Shown here: one piece after another, positions 7,124-18,309 of the stretch
How the letters are laid out: each line of letters starts with the position of its first letter
Numbering within the stretch: the first letter of the stretch is position 1
Origin: an uncultured Phycisphaerales bacterium
Lineage (GTDB): Bacteria > Planctomycetota > Phycisphaerae > Sedimentisphaerales > Anaerobacaceae
NCBI GenBank assembly: GCA_937927975.1
Contig: CALEZT010000075.1
Span: 1-41,163, forward strand
Direction: 5' to 3'
Length of the DNA: 41,163 nt
Position numbers and translations under genes: made by a program
Notes under the pieces: generated by a model
The model's input: only the letters and a program-made list of their open reading frames with translations
Database searches by the model: none
Told to the model about the DNA's origin: nothing

Positions 7124-7545
7124 GGCCGACGATCCTGGCGGTGGATTCGATTGGGGTCTGCCGCCGGGGGGCGGGCGGCGATCGCGGCAAGGGCCAGTAC
7201 GGACTCTTGGACCCGCTCCATCCCCAGAGCGTGGAGAGTCCTGGCCCCTTCCGGACGCTGCTTGAGCTTTCGTGAAAGGGCCGGCGAGATCATCAGCACG
7301 TAATCGAATCCCGCGGGAATGCGATCCTGGCCGTGGCGAAAGGCCTCTCGCAGGAGCCGTTTGAGGCGGTTTCGCACCACCGCCTTGCCGCTGGATTTGC
7401 CGACCGAGACCCCCAGGCGGATGCGCCCGGATTCGTTCGGCGCGGCGTAGAGGGTCAGCAGGCTGTCCCCAGCCCGTCGGCCGCGGTCCAGCACGGACTT
7501 GAACTGTTGGTTACTCGTCAGCCTTTGGCTTTTCGGAATACTCAT
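7120..7545 (-). CDS. rnpA: Ribonuclease P protein component
   Basis: The 141-residue protein assists the RNase P RNA in maturing tRNA 5' ends. The N-terminal part SIPKSQRLTSNQQFKSVLDRG is the usual KxxRLxxxxxFxxVxxxG start of the family. The signature RNR helix is GKAVVRNRLKRLLREAFR (Arg58-Asn59-Arg60). An upstream in-frame start would add 53 residues of no similarity, so ATG 7545 was chosen. The gene begins inside the last 35 bases of the antiporter gene. Most bacteria have rpmH directly before rnpA near the origin. Here there is no rpmH; the gene follows atpC and an antiporter instead. The C-terminal 30 residues are proline- and arginine-rich. Confidence 0.93.
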   Translation of the reverse strand: MSIPKSQRLTSNQQFKSVLDRGRRAGDSLLTLYAAPNESGRIRLGVSVGKSSGKAVVRNRLKRLLREAFRHGQDRIPAGFDYVLMISPALSRKLKQRPEGARTLHALGMERVQESVLALAAIAARPPAADPNRIHRQDRRP

Positions 7546-9250
7546 GAGCGTCGTGAGTATTATCGGCTTTTTGCTGACGGGACAACACCTCCGCTGCAAG
7601 CGAGCGGCGGACGGTCGGGCAATCCAGGACGCCCGCCAGCACGTCGGGCCGATCCGGCTCCACCACCGGCAGGCGGTCGAGGTTGTAGCGCCGGGCCTGC
7701 CCAAGGGCCTCCGCCAGCGGCGTTTGCGGCGTCACCGTGGCGACGATCGGCTCGATGATGTCCAGGGCGACCAGCCAGTCGTGCAGTTCCTGCGTCGCGA
7801 ATGTGTTCCGGATGCCGTGCAGGGTGATGGCCCCGGCCAGGCGGTTTTCGCGATCGACCACCGGGTAATAGTGCGCGTCCGTTCCGCTGACGATGCGAAT
7901 TACTTCCTTCAAAGACGCTCCGGCCGGGATTATCGGAACTTTCGCGTCCATGACGTCCGCGACGCGGTAGGTTTCGATCAGGTCTTCCTCGCGGACGTTC
8001 AGGCCGATCTCGCCGGCCTTCTTCACCCCGAACTTGACGAACAAGGGACCCGCGAGCTGGACGATGAACGTGGTCGAGGCTACGACGAGGATGACCATCG
8101 AGCTAATATCGGGCGTGAACCGGTGGCTGGCCAGGATGCTCAGGCCGATGGCTACGCCGCCTTGGGCGAACAGGCACAGGCCCAGGTAGTTCCGCACGCA
8201 CCGGTTCGCCCCGGACCATTTGCCGCCGAGGTAGGCTCCGCCGATCTTGCCGACGCTGCGGCCCACCACGTAGGCGATCACCAGCAGCACGACGAGCATC
8301 GAGAGGCTCTCGATCTTGAGCCGGGCGCCGACGAGCACGAAGAACAGCACGTAAATCGGCGGCGCGAACCGTTTGACGATCTCGAAGGTTCGAGGGCTGC
8401 GAAGAGGGGCCACGTTTGCCAGCGTCAGTCCCAGGGCCATCGAAGCCAGGATCACGTCGAGTTCCAGCGCGATCGACAGGCCGATGGCCAACAGCACCGC
8501 CCCGACCGCGAACGTCAGTTCCGCGTCCTCGTCCTGCAGTCGGACCAGGATGGCCTTGAGAACGAAGCCGCCGATGCAGCCCACGACCAGCGAGACCGCC
8601 AATTCATAAGCTGTCGTCGCCAGGCCGGCTGCGACTCCAGAGCCTGCGTTGCCGGTGAGGATGCCTGCGACGCTGGTGCCGATCGCGTAGAGGGTCAACG
8701 CCAGCGCGTCGTCCAGCGCGACCACCGCGATGACCGCTGTGGTCAGGACGCCTCGCGTCTTGTATTCCCAGAGGACCTGGATCGTGGAGGCCGGATCGGT
8801 GGCCGAGGAGATCGCGCCCAGCACGACGCCCAGCGCGACGGACATGCGGAGGTCGTGCGTGAACAGGTAGGCCAGCAGGATCGTCGCGCCGGAGACCAGC
8901 GTGAAGGCCGCGACGCCTTCGGCCACGAGGATCGCGGTGAATTGCCTGCCGTACTTCCTCAGGATTTCGAGCTTCAACTCGCCGCCGATGAGGAAGCCGA
9001 TGATCCCCAGCGCGAAGTAGTTCAGAGGCTCGACCGCTTGGACGACGTCTTCGGAGACCAGTCGCAGACCGCTTTGGCCGATGAGCAGGCCGATGAGGAT
9101 CGAGCCGATGATCTGAGGGATGCGGAACCTGCGGAAGATCCGGGCGCCGACGGTCCCGCCGAACACGGCAACGCCCAGCAGCAACAGCACGTTCAAATGC
9201 CGGCTGGGATCGGGTCCCGCGTCCAGTAGGATCGATGATATTGGGTTCAC
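7511..9250 (-). CDS. Cation:proton antiporter (CPA family) with C-terminal CBS pair
   Basis: The 579-residue membrane protein has about twelve to thirteen hydrophobic segments over residues 18-425. The ion-binding motifs of monovalent cation/proton antiporters are visible: SSATDPAST around residues 149-155 in the first discontinuous helix and VVALDDALAL with Asp180-Asp181 in the next. Two aspartates fit the electrogenic CPA2-like type, but subgroup is uncertain. A cytoplasmic CBS-domain pair (about 435-560, DVMDAKVPIIPAGASLKEV and VTPQTPLAEALG) probably senses nucleotides or ionic strength. Start is GTG 9250, overlapping the atpC stop by four bases (GTGA), so it is coupled to the ATP synthase operon. 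A role in using or balancing the proton gradient that drives the synthase is a reasonable inference. Confidence 0.88.
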   Translation of the reverse strand: MNPISSILLDAGPDPSRHLNVLLLLGVAVFGGTVGARIFRRFRIPQIIGSILIGLLIGQSGLRLVSEDVVQAVEPLNYFALGIIGFLIGGELKLEILRKYGRQFTAILVAEGVAAFTLVSGATILLAYLFTHDLRMSVALGVVLGAISSATDPASTIQVLWEYKTRGVLTTAVIAVVALDDALALTLYAIGTSVAGILTGNAGSGVAAGLATTAYELAVSLVVGCIGGFVLKAILVRLQDEDAELTFAVGAVLLAIGLSIALELDVILASMALGLTLANVAPLRSPRTFEIVKRFAPPIYVLFFVLVGARLKIESLSMLVVLLVIAYVVGRSVGKIGGAYLGGKWSGANRCVRNYLGLCLFAQGGVAIGLSILASHRFTPDISSMVILVVASTTFIVQLAGPLFVKFGVKKAGEIGLNVREEDLIETYRVADVMDAKVPIIPAGASLKEVIRIVSGTDAHYYPVVDRENRLAGAITLHGIRNTFATQELHDWLVALDIIEPIVATVTPQTPLAEALGQARRYNLDRLPVVEPDRPDVLAGVLDCPTVRRSLAAEVLSRQQKADNTHDAHEYSEKPKADE

Positions 9251-9693
9251 GATGTAAGCGAGTCCTTGATGCTTCGCAAGGTTCGCATCCGTTCGTTTTC
9301 GTGCGTTCGCTGCGCAGGGGAGAGCCTCGGGCTCGCCAGGTTCTTTGCGGTCTTGTCCAGCAGGGACTGCACCGCTTCACTCGTGACACCGTGCAGAGCC
9401 AGGACGCTGTACGCGATGACCGTCACCGAGTTTTCCGCCACCAGCGCAAAGCCTCCGTCGATGAAGAACTCCAGGTACGCCGTCGAACTGGCGGTTTCGG
9501 AGCTTTCGGCGGGCAGTTGCGCGACCTTCATAATGCCCAACCCAAGCTGGCCGAGCATCGGCATGTGATCGACCAGGACGCCGACCTGTCCGTCATGGGC
9601 GGGAAAGACGACCGACCCGGTCCGGCAGTCCAACAGCTTGCCCATCGGGCCGATCAATTCGCAGTGAAAGGTCTTCTGTTCGGTGCTCACCAT
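9247..9693 (-). CDS. atpC: ATP synthase F1 epsilon subunit
   Basis: The 148-residue protein has the N-terminal beta-sandwich of subunit epsilon (about 1-92: FHCELIGPMGKLLDCRTGSV, then PAHDGQVGVLVDHMPMLGQL) and a C-terminal helical hairpin (about 100-148). Epsilon links the c ring to gamma and inhibits ATP hydrolysis. It is the last of the eight synthase genes and is separated from atpD by a 172-bp spacer holding an AT-rich palindromic element. No convincing ribosome-binding site precedes the ATG. The family-typical glycine-rich and His-Met core (DHMP) is intact. Confidence 0.95.
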   Translation of the reverse strand: MVSTEQKTFHCELIGPMGKLLDCRTGSVVFPAHDGQVGVLVDHMPMLGQLGLGIMKVAQLPAESSETASSTAYLEFFIDGGFALVAENSVTVIAYSVLALHGVTSEAVQSLLDKTAKNLASPRLSPAQRTHENERMRTLRSIKDSLTS

Positions 9694-9711
9694 CGGCGCA
9701 CATCATTACCT

Positions 9712-9865
9712 GATGAAATCCGAAATTCAAAGCTCGAAATCCGAAACAAATCCGAAGCACAAAACCCAAATGACCGAAACGCTGTCGCCGGCCGGGAGTC
9801 TCGTTTTGGATTTCGGATTTTGGCCATTCGTCTTTGTTTCGAGTTTCGAGATTTGGATTTCGAGT
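9712..9865. repeat. AT-rich palindromic element, copy 1, between atpD and atpC
   Basis: The left arm consists of repeated gaaatccgaaa/ctcgaaatccgaaac units and the right arm of gtttcgagtttcgag/ggatttcg units, so the arms are imperfectly complementary and would form a long hairpin. The centre has caaatgaccgaaacgctg, which recurs unchanged in copy 2 at 12186-12341. The block is clearly poorer in G+C than the genes beside it. In the mRNA it would stand between the cistrons for beta and epsilon. Confidence 0.75.
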
Positions 9866-12341
<2,476 letters not shown>

Positions 12342-13853
12342 TTACTTCTTGTATACGTCCTTGTACTCTTGAATGCTCTCGGCGATCTTCGCCGAAAGCT
12401 CGTTGCTGAGCTTGCCGGTTGTGTTGATCTCGCCGATCCGGTCCGGATACCGCTCGTTGATCCATCGCAGCATGTCCGCGGCAAAGCCGCTGACGGCCTC
12501 GACCGCGACGTCGTCCAGCAACCCGCTCGAACCGGCCAGGATCGCGACCACCTGCTCGCCCACGGACATCGGCGTAAACTGCGGCTGCTTGAGCAGCTCG
12601 ACCATGCGGTTGCCTCGTTCGAGGCGCCGCTGCGAGGCGCGGTCGAGCTCCGTCCCGAGACGGGCGAAGTCCTGGAGTTCATAGTAGGCCGCCAGGTCGA
12701 TCCGGAGCTTGGCGGCCACCTTCTTCATCGCCTCCACCTGAGCGTCGCCGCCGACCCGGCTGACGCTGACGCCGACGTCGATCGCCGGGCGGACGCCCGC
12801 GTGGAACAGGTCCTTCTGCAGGTAGATCTGGCCGTCGGTGATCGAGATGATGTTGGTCGGGATATAGGCGGAGATCTGGCCTTCGAGCGTCTCGACGATC
12901 GGCAGGGCGGTCAGCGAGCCGGCGCCGAGCTCTTCGGAAAGCTTGACGCTGCGTTCGAGCAATCGGCTGTGCAGATAGAAGATGTCGCCGGGATAGGCCT
13001 CGCGCCCCGCGGGCCGGCGCAGCAGCAGGCTGAGCTGTCGGTACGCGACCGCGTGCTTGCTCAGGTCGTCGTAGACGCACAGCGTGTCGCGATGCTTGTC
13101 GTACATGAAATGCTCTGCGACCGCGCAGCCCGCGTAGGGCGCGATGTATTGCATCGGGGCGCTGTCGGCGGCGGAGGCCGCGATCACGACCGTGTATTCC
13201 ATCGCGCCGTGTCGTCGCAGAGTCTCGATCACTTCCGCGATCGTCGAGTCCTTCTGTCCGATGGCCACATACACGCAGACGACGTTCTTGCCTTTCTGGT
13301 TGATGATCGTGTCCAGGGCGATGGCGGTCTTGCCGGTCTTGCGGTCGCCGATGATGAGTTCGCGTTGTCCTCGTCCGATGGGGATCATCGAGTCGATGCT
13401 CTTGAGCCCGGTCTGGAGGGGCTGGCGGACGGGCTGGCGATGCGCGATGCCCGGGGCTTCGGACTCGATCAGGCGCGTCCCGGCGGTCTTGATCGGCGGA
13501 CCGCCGTCCAGGGGCAGGCACAAGGGCGTCAGGACTCGGCCCAGCAGATCCTCCCCGACGGGCACAGCCATCAGCTTGCCTGTGGAGCGGACGTCCGAGC
13601 CCTCTCTGACCTTGGTGTAGTCCCCATAGATGACAGCGGCCAGCGAGTCCTCCTCGAGATTGAAGATCTCGCCGACCGTGTCGCCCTCGAACAGGAGCAT
13701 CTCGCCTGCCTGGGCGTCCTGGAGCCCATAGATGCGGGCGATCCCGTCGCCCACCTCGACGACCCGGCCGACCTTGGCCACGTCGAGTCGCGCCTCATAC
13801 TGGCTGATCTCCTGCTTCAGGATGCCGGTGATTTCGCTGATGTCGATCTTCAT
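12342..13853 (-). CDS. atpA: ATP synthase F1 alpha subunit
   Basis: The 503-residue non-catalytic nucleotide-binding subunit has an N-terminal barrel (about 25-93, [19 protein letters not shown]), a nucleotide-binding domain with Walker A GDRKTGKT (residues 169-176; most alphas have GDRQTGKT), and the segment [24 protein letters not shown] with the arginine finger in the RVGGDAQ region typical of alpha ([10 protein letters not shown]). The C-terminal helical domain follows. The 4-bp ATGA overlap with atpH fixes the start at 13853. The gene sits in canonical order after delta and before gamma, separated from the latter by palindromic element copy 2. Confidence 0.97.
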   Translation of the reverse strand: MKIDISEITGILKQEISQYEARLDVAKVGRVVEVGDGIARIYGLQDAQAGEMLLFEGDTVGEIFNLEEDSLAAVIYGDYTKVREGSDVRSTGKLMAVPVGEDLLGRVLTPLCLPLDGGPPIKTAGTRLIESEAPGIAHRQPVRQPLQTGLKSIDSMIPIGRGQRELIIGDRKTGKTAIALDTIINQKGKNVVCVYVAIGQKDSTIAEVIETLRRHGAMEYTVVIAASAADSAPMQYIAPYAGCAVAEHFMYDKHRDTLCVYDDLSKHAVAYRQLSLLLRRPAGREAYPGDIFYLHSRLLERSVKLSEELGAGSLTALPIVETLEGQISAYIPTNIISITDGQIYLQKDLFHAGVRPAIDVGVSVSRVGGDAQVEAMKKVAAKLRIDLAAYYELQDFARLGTELDRASQRRLERGNRMVELLKQPQFTPMSVGEQVVAILAGSSGLLDDVAVEAVSGFAADMLRWINERYPDRIGEINTTGKLSNELSAKIAESIQEYKDVYKK

Positions 13854-14419
13854 AGAGCCTGCTGTCTTCTTTCAGGATGAGTGATCCGCTCGACGGTTCG
13901 CAGGAGCCGGCCCCGGACGGAGTTGTCCAGCATCCTGTCGCCGTGGCGGAAGATGACGCCGCCGAGGATGGAGGGGTCCACGTGTACGTCGAGATCCACC
14001 TTTATGTGCATCGCAGCGGCCAGATCCTGAGCGAGCGTGGTCTTCTGGTCCTGGCGCAGGGGATGCGACACGATGGCTGTCACGATCTGATAGCCGCGAT
14101 GGATGCGGTAGAGCTGTGTGTACCGGTCGATGATCTCCGGGAGGAACGCGCCCCGGTCGTGGTCGATGAGCACCGACAGGAAGTTGAGCGTCAGGTCGTT
14201 CAGACGGCCCGCAAGGGCCTTGCGGAGGAGATCTCGCTTGGTCTGCTCGGCGAAGTACGGCGAGGCCAGAAACGCCTGGAAACCCGGCTCCCGCTCCAGC
14301 ACGGCGGCCACGGCCTCCAGGTCCTCCTCCACGGCGTCGATGATCGCGGACTCCCCGGCCAGATCCAGCAGACTCTGGGCGTAGGTCTCGACGATCCGGG
14401 CCGCGACGCCGCTGGTCAT
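13850..14419 (-). CDS. atpH: ATP synthase F1 delta subunit
   Basis: The 189-residue stator subunit (OSCP homologue) joins F1 to the b stalk. The N-terminal helical domain contains [17 protein letters not shown] and the [23 protein letters not shown] motif, and the C-terminal part has the conserved [27 protein letters not shown] stretch, where family members usually have GGxxxxxGDxxxDxSxxxxL. The open frame extends further upstream, but only in a frame over atpF. ATG 14419 gives the normal length and overlaps the atpF stop by four bases. Its own stop overlaps the atpA start in the same way. Confidence 0.94.
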   Translation of the reverse strand: MTSGVAARIVETYAQSLLDLAGESAIIDAVEEDLEAVAAVLEREPGFQAFLASPYFAEQTKRDLLRKALAGRLNDLTLNFLSVLIDHDRGAFLPEIIDRYTQLYRIHRGYQIVTAIVSHPLRQDQKTTLAQDLAAAMHIKVDLDVHVDPSILGGVIFRHGDRMLDNSVRGRLLRTVERITHPERRQQAL

Positions 14420-14994
14420 TGGAGTCCTCCGTTCCTGCGGATGTGGGCGACCGCTTCGTCGATGAGCCGCTGGTTGTCCTTTTCGGTCAAGGTTCGCCCG
14501 AGCACCTCGCTGCCCACCTGCAGCACGATGTCGCTCGCCTGTCTCCACAAGTCGTCCACTGCGGCCGTCCGCGCGCTGGCGATCTCCTCGTGCGCCCGCC
14601 GGCGGATCGTTTGCGCTTCCTCCCGGCTCCTCTCGGCCACCTGCTGTTGATGCCGCTGCGCCTGCTCGGTAGCCTGGCGGACGACGGACAAACCCTGCTG
14701 CCTGTAGTCGTCGAGCAAGTGCTCCGCTTTGACGCGAGCGTCTTCCGCGGACTTCAACTGCTCTTCGATGTGACTCTGGCGTGCGTTGAGCCCGTTGAGC
14801 AGAGGCTTCCAGGCGTACTTTCCCAGCACGACCATCAGAAGCACGAAGGCCGCAATGGTCCAGAGCGAATCGCCGAGCGCGCCGCTGAAGAGGCCGGAGT
14901 CGGAACCTTCTGCGTGTCCGGCTTCCTCCGCCCATGCGAGGCCGCACGACAGAGCCAGGATGACAACCGCACAGAATAGCGATGTCTTGACCAT
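14416..14994 (-). CDS. atpF: ATP synthase Fo b subunit with signal-peptide-like start
   Basis: This 192-residue stator stalk protein is unusual in beginning with a hydrophobic segment that looks like a cleavable signal peptide (TSLFCAVVILALSCGLAWA, about residues 4-22). The true membrane helix follows (about 43-62, SLWTIAAFVLLMVVLGKYAW), then the family motif KPLLNGLNARQSHIEEQLKSA and a long coiled coil to about residue 150. Such double hydrophobic N-termini occur in some planctomycete b subunits. ATG 14994 was chosen because it gives the normal family length; the longer frame runs into atpE. It is 17 bp after atpE and overlaps atpH by four bases. Confidence 0.93.
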   Translation of the reverse strand: MVKTSLFCAVVILALSCGLAWAEEAGHAEGSDSGLFSGALGDSLWTIAAFVLLMVVLGKYAWKPLLNGLNARQSHIEEQLKSAEDARVKAEHLLDDYRQQGLSVVRQATEQAQRHQQQVAERSREEAQTIRRRAHEEIASARTAAVDDLWRQASDIVLQVGSEVLGRTLTEKDNQRLIDEAVAHIRRNGGLQ

Positions 14995-15011
14995 GGTCGT
15001 TCGATCCTGTC

Positions 15012-15284
15012 TCAGTGCAGCCAGAAAACCGCGAGGAAGCAAATCAGCAGCGCGAAGAACGTCACGCCTTCGATCAGCGCCGCCGCGATGATCATGCTCA
15101 TGAAGATGCGTCCGCCGGCCTCGGGCTGGCGGGCGATCGATTCGACGGCCTTGCCCCCGATGATGGCGACGCCGATCGAGGCGCCGACGATGATCACGCC
15201 GGCGGCGAGGACCGCCCCGAAGATCGCCCACGAGACCGACGATGGGCCGTTCATTGCCAGAACAGAAGACATCATGCTAATCAT
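15012..15284 (-). CDS. atpE: ATP synthase Fo c subunit
   Basis: The 90-residue rotor-ring protein has two transmembrane helices joined by the polar loop ARQPEA (residues 51-56). Helix 1 has the small-residue packing AAGVIIVGASIGVAIIGG. Helix 2 carries the ion-binding carboxylate Glu72 in ALIEGVTFFALL. The sodium-type signature (Gln in helix 1 and Ser-Thr next to the carboxylate) is absent, so proton coupling is expected. The start ATG 15284 has a GGAGG site five to nine bases upstream. It lies 21 bp after atpB and 17 bp before atpF. Confidence 0.95.
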   Translation of the reverse strand: MISMMSSVLAMNGPSSVSWAIFGAVLAAGVIIVGASIGVAIIGGKAVESIARQPEAGGRIFMSMIIAAALIEGVTFFALLICFLAVFWLH

Positions 15285-15305
15285 TTCGAAGCCTCCAAGA
15301 CTGTA

Positions 15306-16097
15306 CTAATGCTCCGAGCCGGTGGCCAGCGCGATATACATCGCGGTCAGGAACGTGAAGACGTACGCCTGGATGAAGGCCACCAACAGCTCGAGAAACG
15401 ACAAGGCGACACAAGCGACCACCGAAACCGACGCGACGCCGAGGTTCTTGAAGATGAACACCAGGCCCAGGATGGTGCCCAGGACCATGTGTCCGGCGAC
15501 GATGTTGGCGAAGAGTCGAATGGCCAGCGAGAACGGCCGGACGACGGCGCCCAGCAGTTCCAACGGGTAGATCAACGGCATCAACCACATCGGCGCCGGC
15601 GGGGCCAGGTGGGCGAAGTAGCCGGCCAGACCGTGCCGGCGGATGCCGTACGCATGGGTCATTACGAACGAGACGACCGCCAGAGCGCCGGTGATCCAGA
15701 TGTTCGCGGTGGCGGGGCCCCCGAAATGGCTGCGTCTTCCCGTGATCAGGCCGACGAATTTCTCGATCGGGACCATCGCCACGAGGTTCAGCGTCAGGAT
15801 GAAGAAGAACGCCGTCCAGAGAAAGCCGATGTAGATATCGGTTCGATCACCCAGCAGGGGGCGGGCCATCTGCTCCCGCAGGAACACGCAGACGGACTCG
15901 ACGAGGTTCTGAAGGCCCTTGGGCACCCGCTGTGGGGACCGAGCGGCCAGGGGAAGGCCGACCAGCAGAATCAGGGTCGCGACAACGACCATGGCCGCGT
16001 GGTTGCTCACCACCACGAGGGAATCGCCCAGGTGGAAGGTCAACACCGGCACCGCCGTGATCGGTTCGAGCGGATTGAGCTCCGCCAGAATCCTCAT
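15306..16097 (-). CDS. atpB: ATP synthase Fo a subunit
   Basis: The 263-residue membrane protein carries the half channels for protons. The essential arginine is in VVRPFSLAIRLFANIVAGH (about Arg194), followed by the conserved FLELLVAFIQAYVFTFLTAMYIA in the last helix. Other hydrophobic segments lie near residues 30-55, 90-110, 135-150 and 205-235. ATG 16097 (start MRILAELNPLEP) is preferred because the a subunit usually begins shortly before such a NPLE sequence; the frame also allows GTG 16118, seven codons earlier. It is the first gene of the operon, and no atpI or atpZ is seen upstream. Confidence 0.93.
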   Translation of the reverse strand: MRILAELNPLEPITAVPVLTFHLGDSLVVVSNHAAMVVVATLILLVGLPLAARSPQRVPKGLQNLVESVCVFLREQMARPLLGDRTDIYIGFLWTAFFFILTLNLVAMVPIEKFVGLITGRRSHFGGPATANIWITGALAVVSFVMTHAYGIRRHGLAGYFAHLAPPAPMWLMPLIYPLELLGAVVRPFSLAIRLFANIVAGHMVLGTILGLVFIFKNLGVASVSVVACVALSFLELLVAFIQAYVFTFLTAMYIALATGSEH

Positions 16098-16239
16098 ATC
16101 TATTGCATCCGTAACCACGTCATTTCACATTTCGAATGGTCCGCAAGCGTTCTGCAGGCGGCACATCGAACAGTTGAACAGATCCGTGCGAGGGGGATCG
16201 CGCTGGGGGCACGGTGTTTCCGAGTATACGAAGGGAACG

Positions 16240-16268
16240 AGCATACCCTGCGAATCGGGCAAATGCAA
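16240..16268 (-). promoter_or_regulatory. Possible promoter of the ATP synthase operon
   Basis: Read on the minus strand, TTGCAT (16268-16263) and TATGCT (16245-16240) are separated by 17 bp, with a second -10-like TATACT at 16228-16223. Matches to the sigma-70 consensus are only moderate (three and four of six). No better candidate was seen between the terminator at 16323-16366 and atpB. The leader would be about 140 nt. Confidence 0.35.
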
Positions 16269-16322
16269 GTGCGAAGATGAGATTCGGATGCAGAATTCTG
16301 AACGTTTCGATCGCGGACCCGC

Positions 16323-16366
16323 GAAAAAGGAAGGTGGCACGGAAGGTCCTGTCCGACCGTGCCACC
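16323..16366 (-). terminator. Rho-independent terminator after the sialate O-acetylesterase gene
   Basis: GGTGGCACGG (16333-16342) pairs perfectly with CCGTGCCACC (16357-16366), a 10-bp stem with a 14-nt loop. On the minus strand the stem is followed by TTCCTTTTTC, giving the T-tract. It lies 54 bp beyond the stop of the acetylesterase gene and insulates the ATP synthase operon that follows on the same strand. Confidence 0.8.
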
Positions 16367-16419
16367 GAGGCTCGCGAGTTCCCAGCGGTCCGCCTCTTGC
16401 GAGGACGAATCCCCTGGGG

Positions 16420-17991
16420 CTACTTCTTGTCTACGGTCGTGCCGGGCCAGGTGTCGGTCCGGAACGGCGAAGCCGGCAGACCGGCCTTGTTGTATAGATT
16501 GCAGATGGGATTATCGGCCCATGCATAGCGCACCGCCAGCGGGTTGGGGACCTCGCTGCTGGCGACGACGACCGTGTTGCCTTCGATCTTGGCGTCGGCC
16601 CAGACGAACTTGCGGTCCTCGCCGGCGATGGCAAAGCCCTTGAGAGGCTCGCCGCCTTTGGCGACCAGTCCGCCGTCGCAATGGTCGAAGTGCAGGACGA
16701 TCTTGTTGCCGCTCCTCTCCATGGATTTGTAGAGCGGACCGGAATAGGCCACGTCCTTGTCGTAGGCCTTCGCCAGGGCCCACAGGGCCAGACGCTTGCC
16801 GACGTCCTGCTTGTTCTTCGGGTGGATGTCCTTGGCGTCGCCAATGTCGATGATCACGGCCATACCGGTGTTGGGCATGTCCAGCGTCATGGTCTGGGCT
16901 TCGCGCAGCTCCGCCCAGGCGCTCTCGCCCGGCTCGTCCCTGACCGCCATGAAATTCGCCAACTGCACGAACAGGAAGGGGAAATCGCCCTGGCCCCAGT
17001 TGTTCCACCAGCTCTTGATCATGGTGGGGAACAACTCGCGGTACTGGTAGGCCCGGCCGGCGTTCGATTCGCCCTGATACCAGATGGCGCCGCCGACCAC
17101 AAAGGGGATCAGCGGGGCGATCATCCCGTTGTAGAGGCCCGCCGGGGAATGAGGATGGCCGGGACCGAACGGGGCCCCTGGTCGGTTGCCGGGGGCGGGT
17201 TTTCCTTCGGCCTTGGCCTTGGCGGCAGCCTCGTTCCATTTTCCGGTGTCTTCCTTGAACTTCGCCAAGGCCTGGGGATAGGCTGCCACTGCGTCCTTGT
17301 ATCGTGTCAGGATGGGCTCGAAGTTCGGGTTCTCCTCCAGCATGGGCATGCTCGTCCACGCCTCCGCCGGGGTGCCTCCCCACGACGTGTTGATCAACCC
17401 GATGGGCTGGTCCAGCGTCTGATGGAGTTCACGACCGAAGAAGTACGCGACTGCGGAAAATCCCGGGATGGTCTCGGGACTGCACTCGACCCATTTGCCC
17501 TTGCAGTCTTCCTGTGGCTGATCGGCAACCGCCTTCTCGACCGTGAACAGGCGGATCTTGGGATATTTTGCGTTGGCGGTCTCCACCTCGCTGTTGGCCG
17601 AGTTTCGGACGGACCACTCCATGTTGGATTGGCCCGAGCAGACCCAGACGTGTCCGGCCAGGACATTCTTGATCGAGACGGTGTTCTTGCCTTCCAGGGT
17701 GATCGTATACGGCCCACCGACCGCCGGAGCGTTCATGGCGAATTGCCAGTTGCCGGTCTCGTCGGCCTGGATGGGCCACTTGGCGTCTCGCCAGCTCACG
17801 GAGATCTTGATCTCCTCGTTCGGATCGGCCCAGCCCCACAGGCGGACCCGGTCGCCCGTCTGAAGGACCATATTGTCTCCGATGATCGCGGGCAGGCGGA
17901 TGTTCGCCAGGCAGGTCGTCGCGGACATCGCGGCGGCCGTGCACAGGACGAGGACCAAGAGGCGGGAGGAAGCGATCCATTTCATACGCAT
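16420..17991 (-). CDS. Secreted sialate O-acetylesterase-family hydrolase
   Basis: This 523-residue SGNH-type esterase removes acetyl groups from sialic acids or from plant and algal polysaccharides; the real substrate is unknown. It has a signal peptide (about 1-29, RLLVLVLCTAAAMSATTCLA), a small beta domain, then the nucleophile block VWVCSGQSNMEW (Ser122 in GQSNM), the glycine-asparagine block AIWYQGESNA (about 303-311), and the catalytic pair in GDAKDIHPKNK (Asp388, His390). All catalytic residues are present. The gene has its own promoter about 94 bp upstream and a strong terminator, so it is transcribed alone. Divergent to it is another exported protein. Confidence 0.92.
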   Translation of the reverse strand: MRMKWIASSRLLVLVLCTAAAMSATTCLANIRLPAIIGDNMVLQTGDRVRLWGWADPNEEIKISVSWRDAKWPIQADETGNWQFAMNAPAVGGPYTITLEGKNTVSIKNVLAGHVWVCSGQSNMEWSVRNSANSEVETANAKYPKIRLFTVEKAVADQPQEDCKGKWVECSPETIPGFSAVAYFFGRELHQTLDQPIGLINTSWGGTPAEAWTSMPMLEENPNFEPILTRYKDAVAAYPQALAKFKEDTGKWNEAAAKAKAEGKPAPGNRPGAPFGPGHPHSPAGLYNGMIAPLIPFVVGGAIWYQGESNAGRAYQYRELFPTMIKSWWNNWGQGDFPFLFVQLANFMAVRDEPGESAWAELREAQTMTLDMPNTGMAVIIDIGDAKDIHPKNKQDVGKRLALWALAKAYDKDVAYSGPLYKSMERSGNKIVLHFDHCDGGLVAKGGEPLKGFAIAGEDRKFVWADAKIEGNTVVVASSEVPNPLAVRYAWADNPICNLYNKAGLPASPFRTDTWPGTTVDKK

Positions 17992-18084
17992 CTGTCTACT
18001 CCTTCATCTGCGGATTGTTCCGGCGCCGAAGGCCGCTCTCGAATGACATGGGCCCCCGGCTCCAACAGTCGCACACAATCTTTC

Positions 18085-18113
18085 ATTATACTCCTGCGTG
18101 ACGGTCCAGTAAA
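18085..18113 (-). promoter_or_regulatory. Sigma-70-type promoter of the sialate O-acetylesterase gene
   Basis: On the minus strand TTTACT (18113-18108), 17 bp, TATAAT (18090-18085): a perfect -10 and a four-of-six -35. Transcription would start near 18078, giving a leader of about 87 nt before ATG 17991. The same TTTACT -35 occurs in the promoter at 24269-24297. Confidence 0.7.
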
Positions 18114-18180
18114 GACCAAACCCGCTCTGTCGTCCCCTGCGACGCTCCGCTTTCGCGGGCGCTCGGCTGCGGTCGTTCGT

Positions 18181-18209
18181 TTGACCGAGACCTCCGGATT
18201 CGGTACAAT
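18181..18209 (+). promoter_or_regulatory. Sigma-70-type promoter of the secreted InlB-repeat protein
   Basis: TTGACC (18181-18186), 17 bp, TACAAT (18204-18209), five of six matches in each box. The start point would be near 18216, about 94 nt before ATG 18310. The 318-bp region between the two divergent genes holds this promoter, the opposite one at 18085-18113, and otherwise nothing recognised. Confidence 0.7.
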
Positions 18210-18309
18210 ATCGATATCTTCTTCACGGAGGATCGCGTGGGCCAGGGAGCGGCAGACTCCGAATCATGGGCGAACGCGGGTTGTGCGATCGTCGCGGGAA
18301 GGCTGCGTC

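Noticed and set aside
15012..15284. A sodium-dependent ATP synthase.
   Set aside because: The c subunit lacks the glutamine in helix 1 and the Ser-Thr pair beside Glu72 needed for sodium binding.
16120..16365. An 81-codon minus-strand frame upstream of atpB, considered as atpI.
   Set aside because: It has no membrane segments like AtpI, and it runs through the terminator hairpin of the preceding gene.
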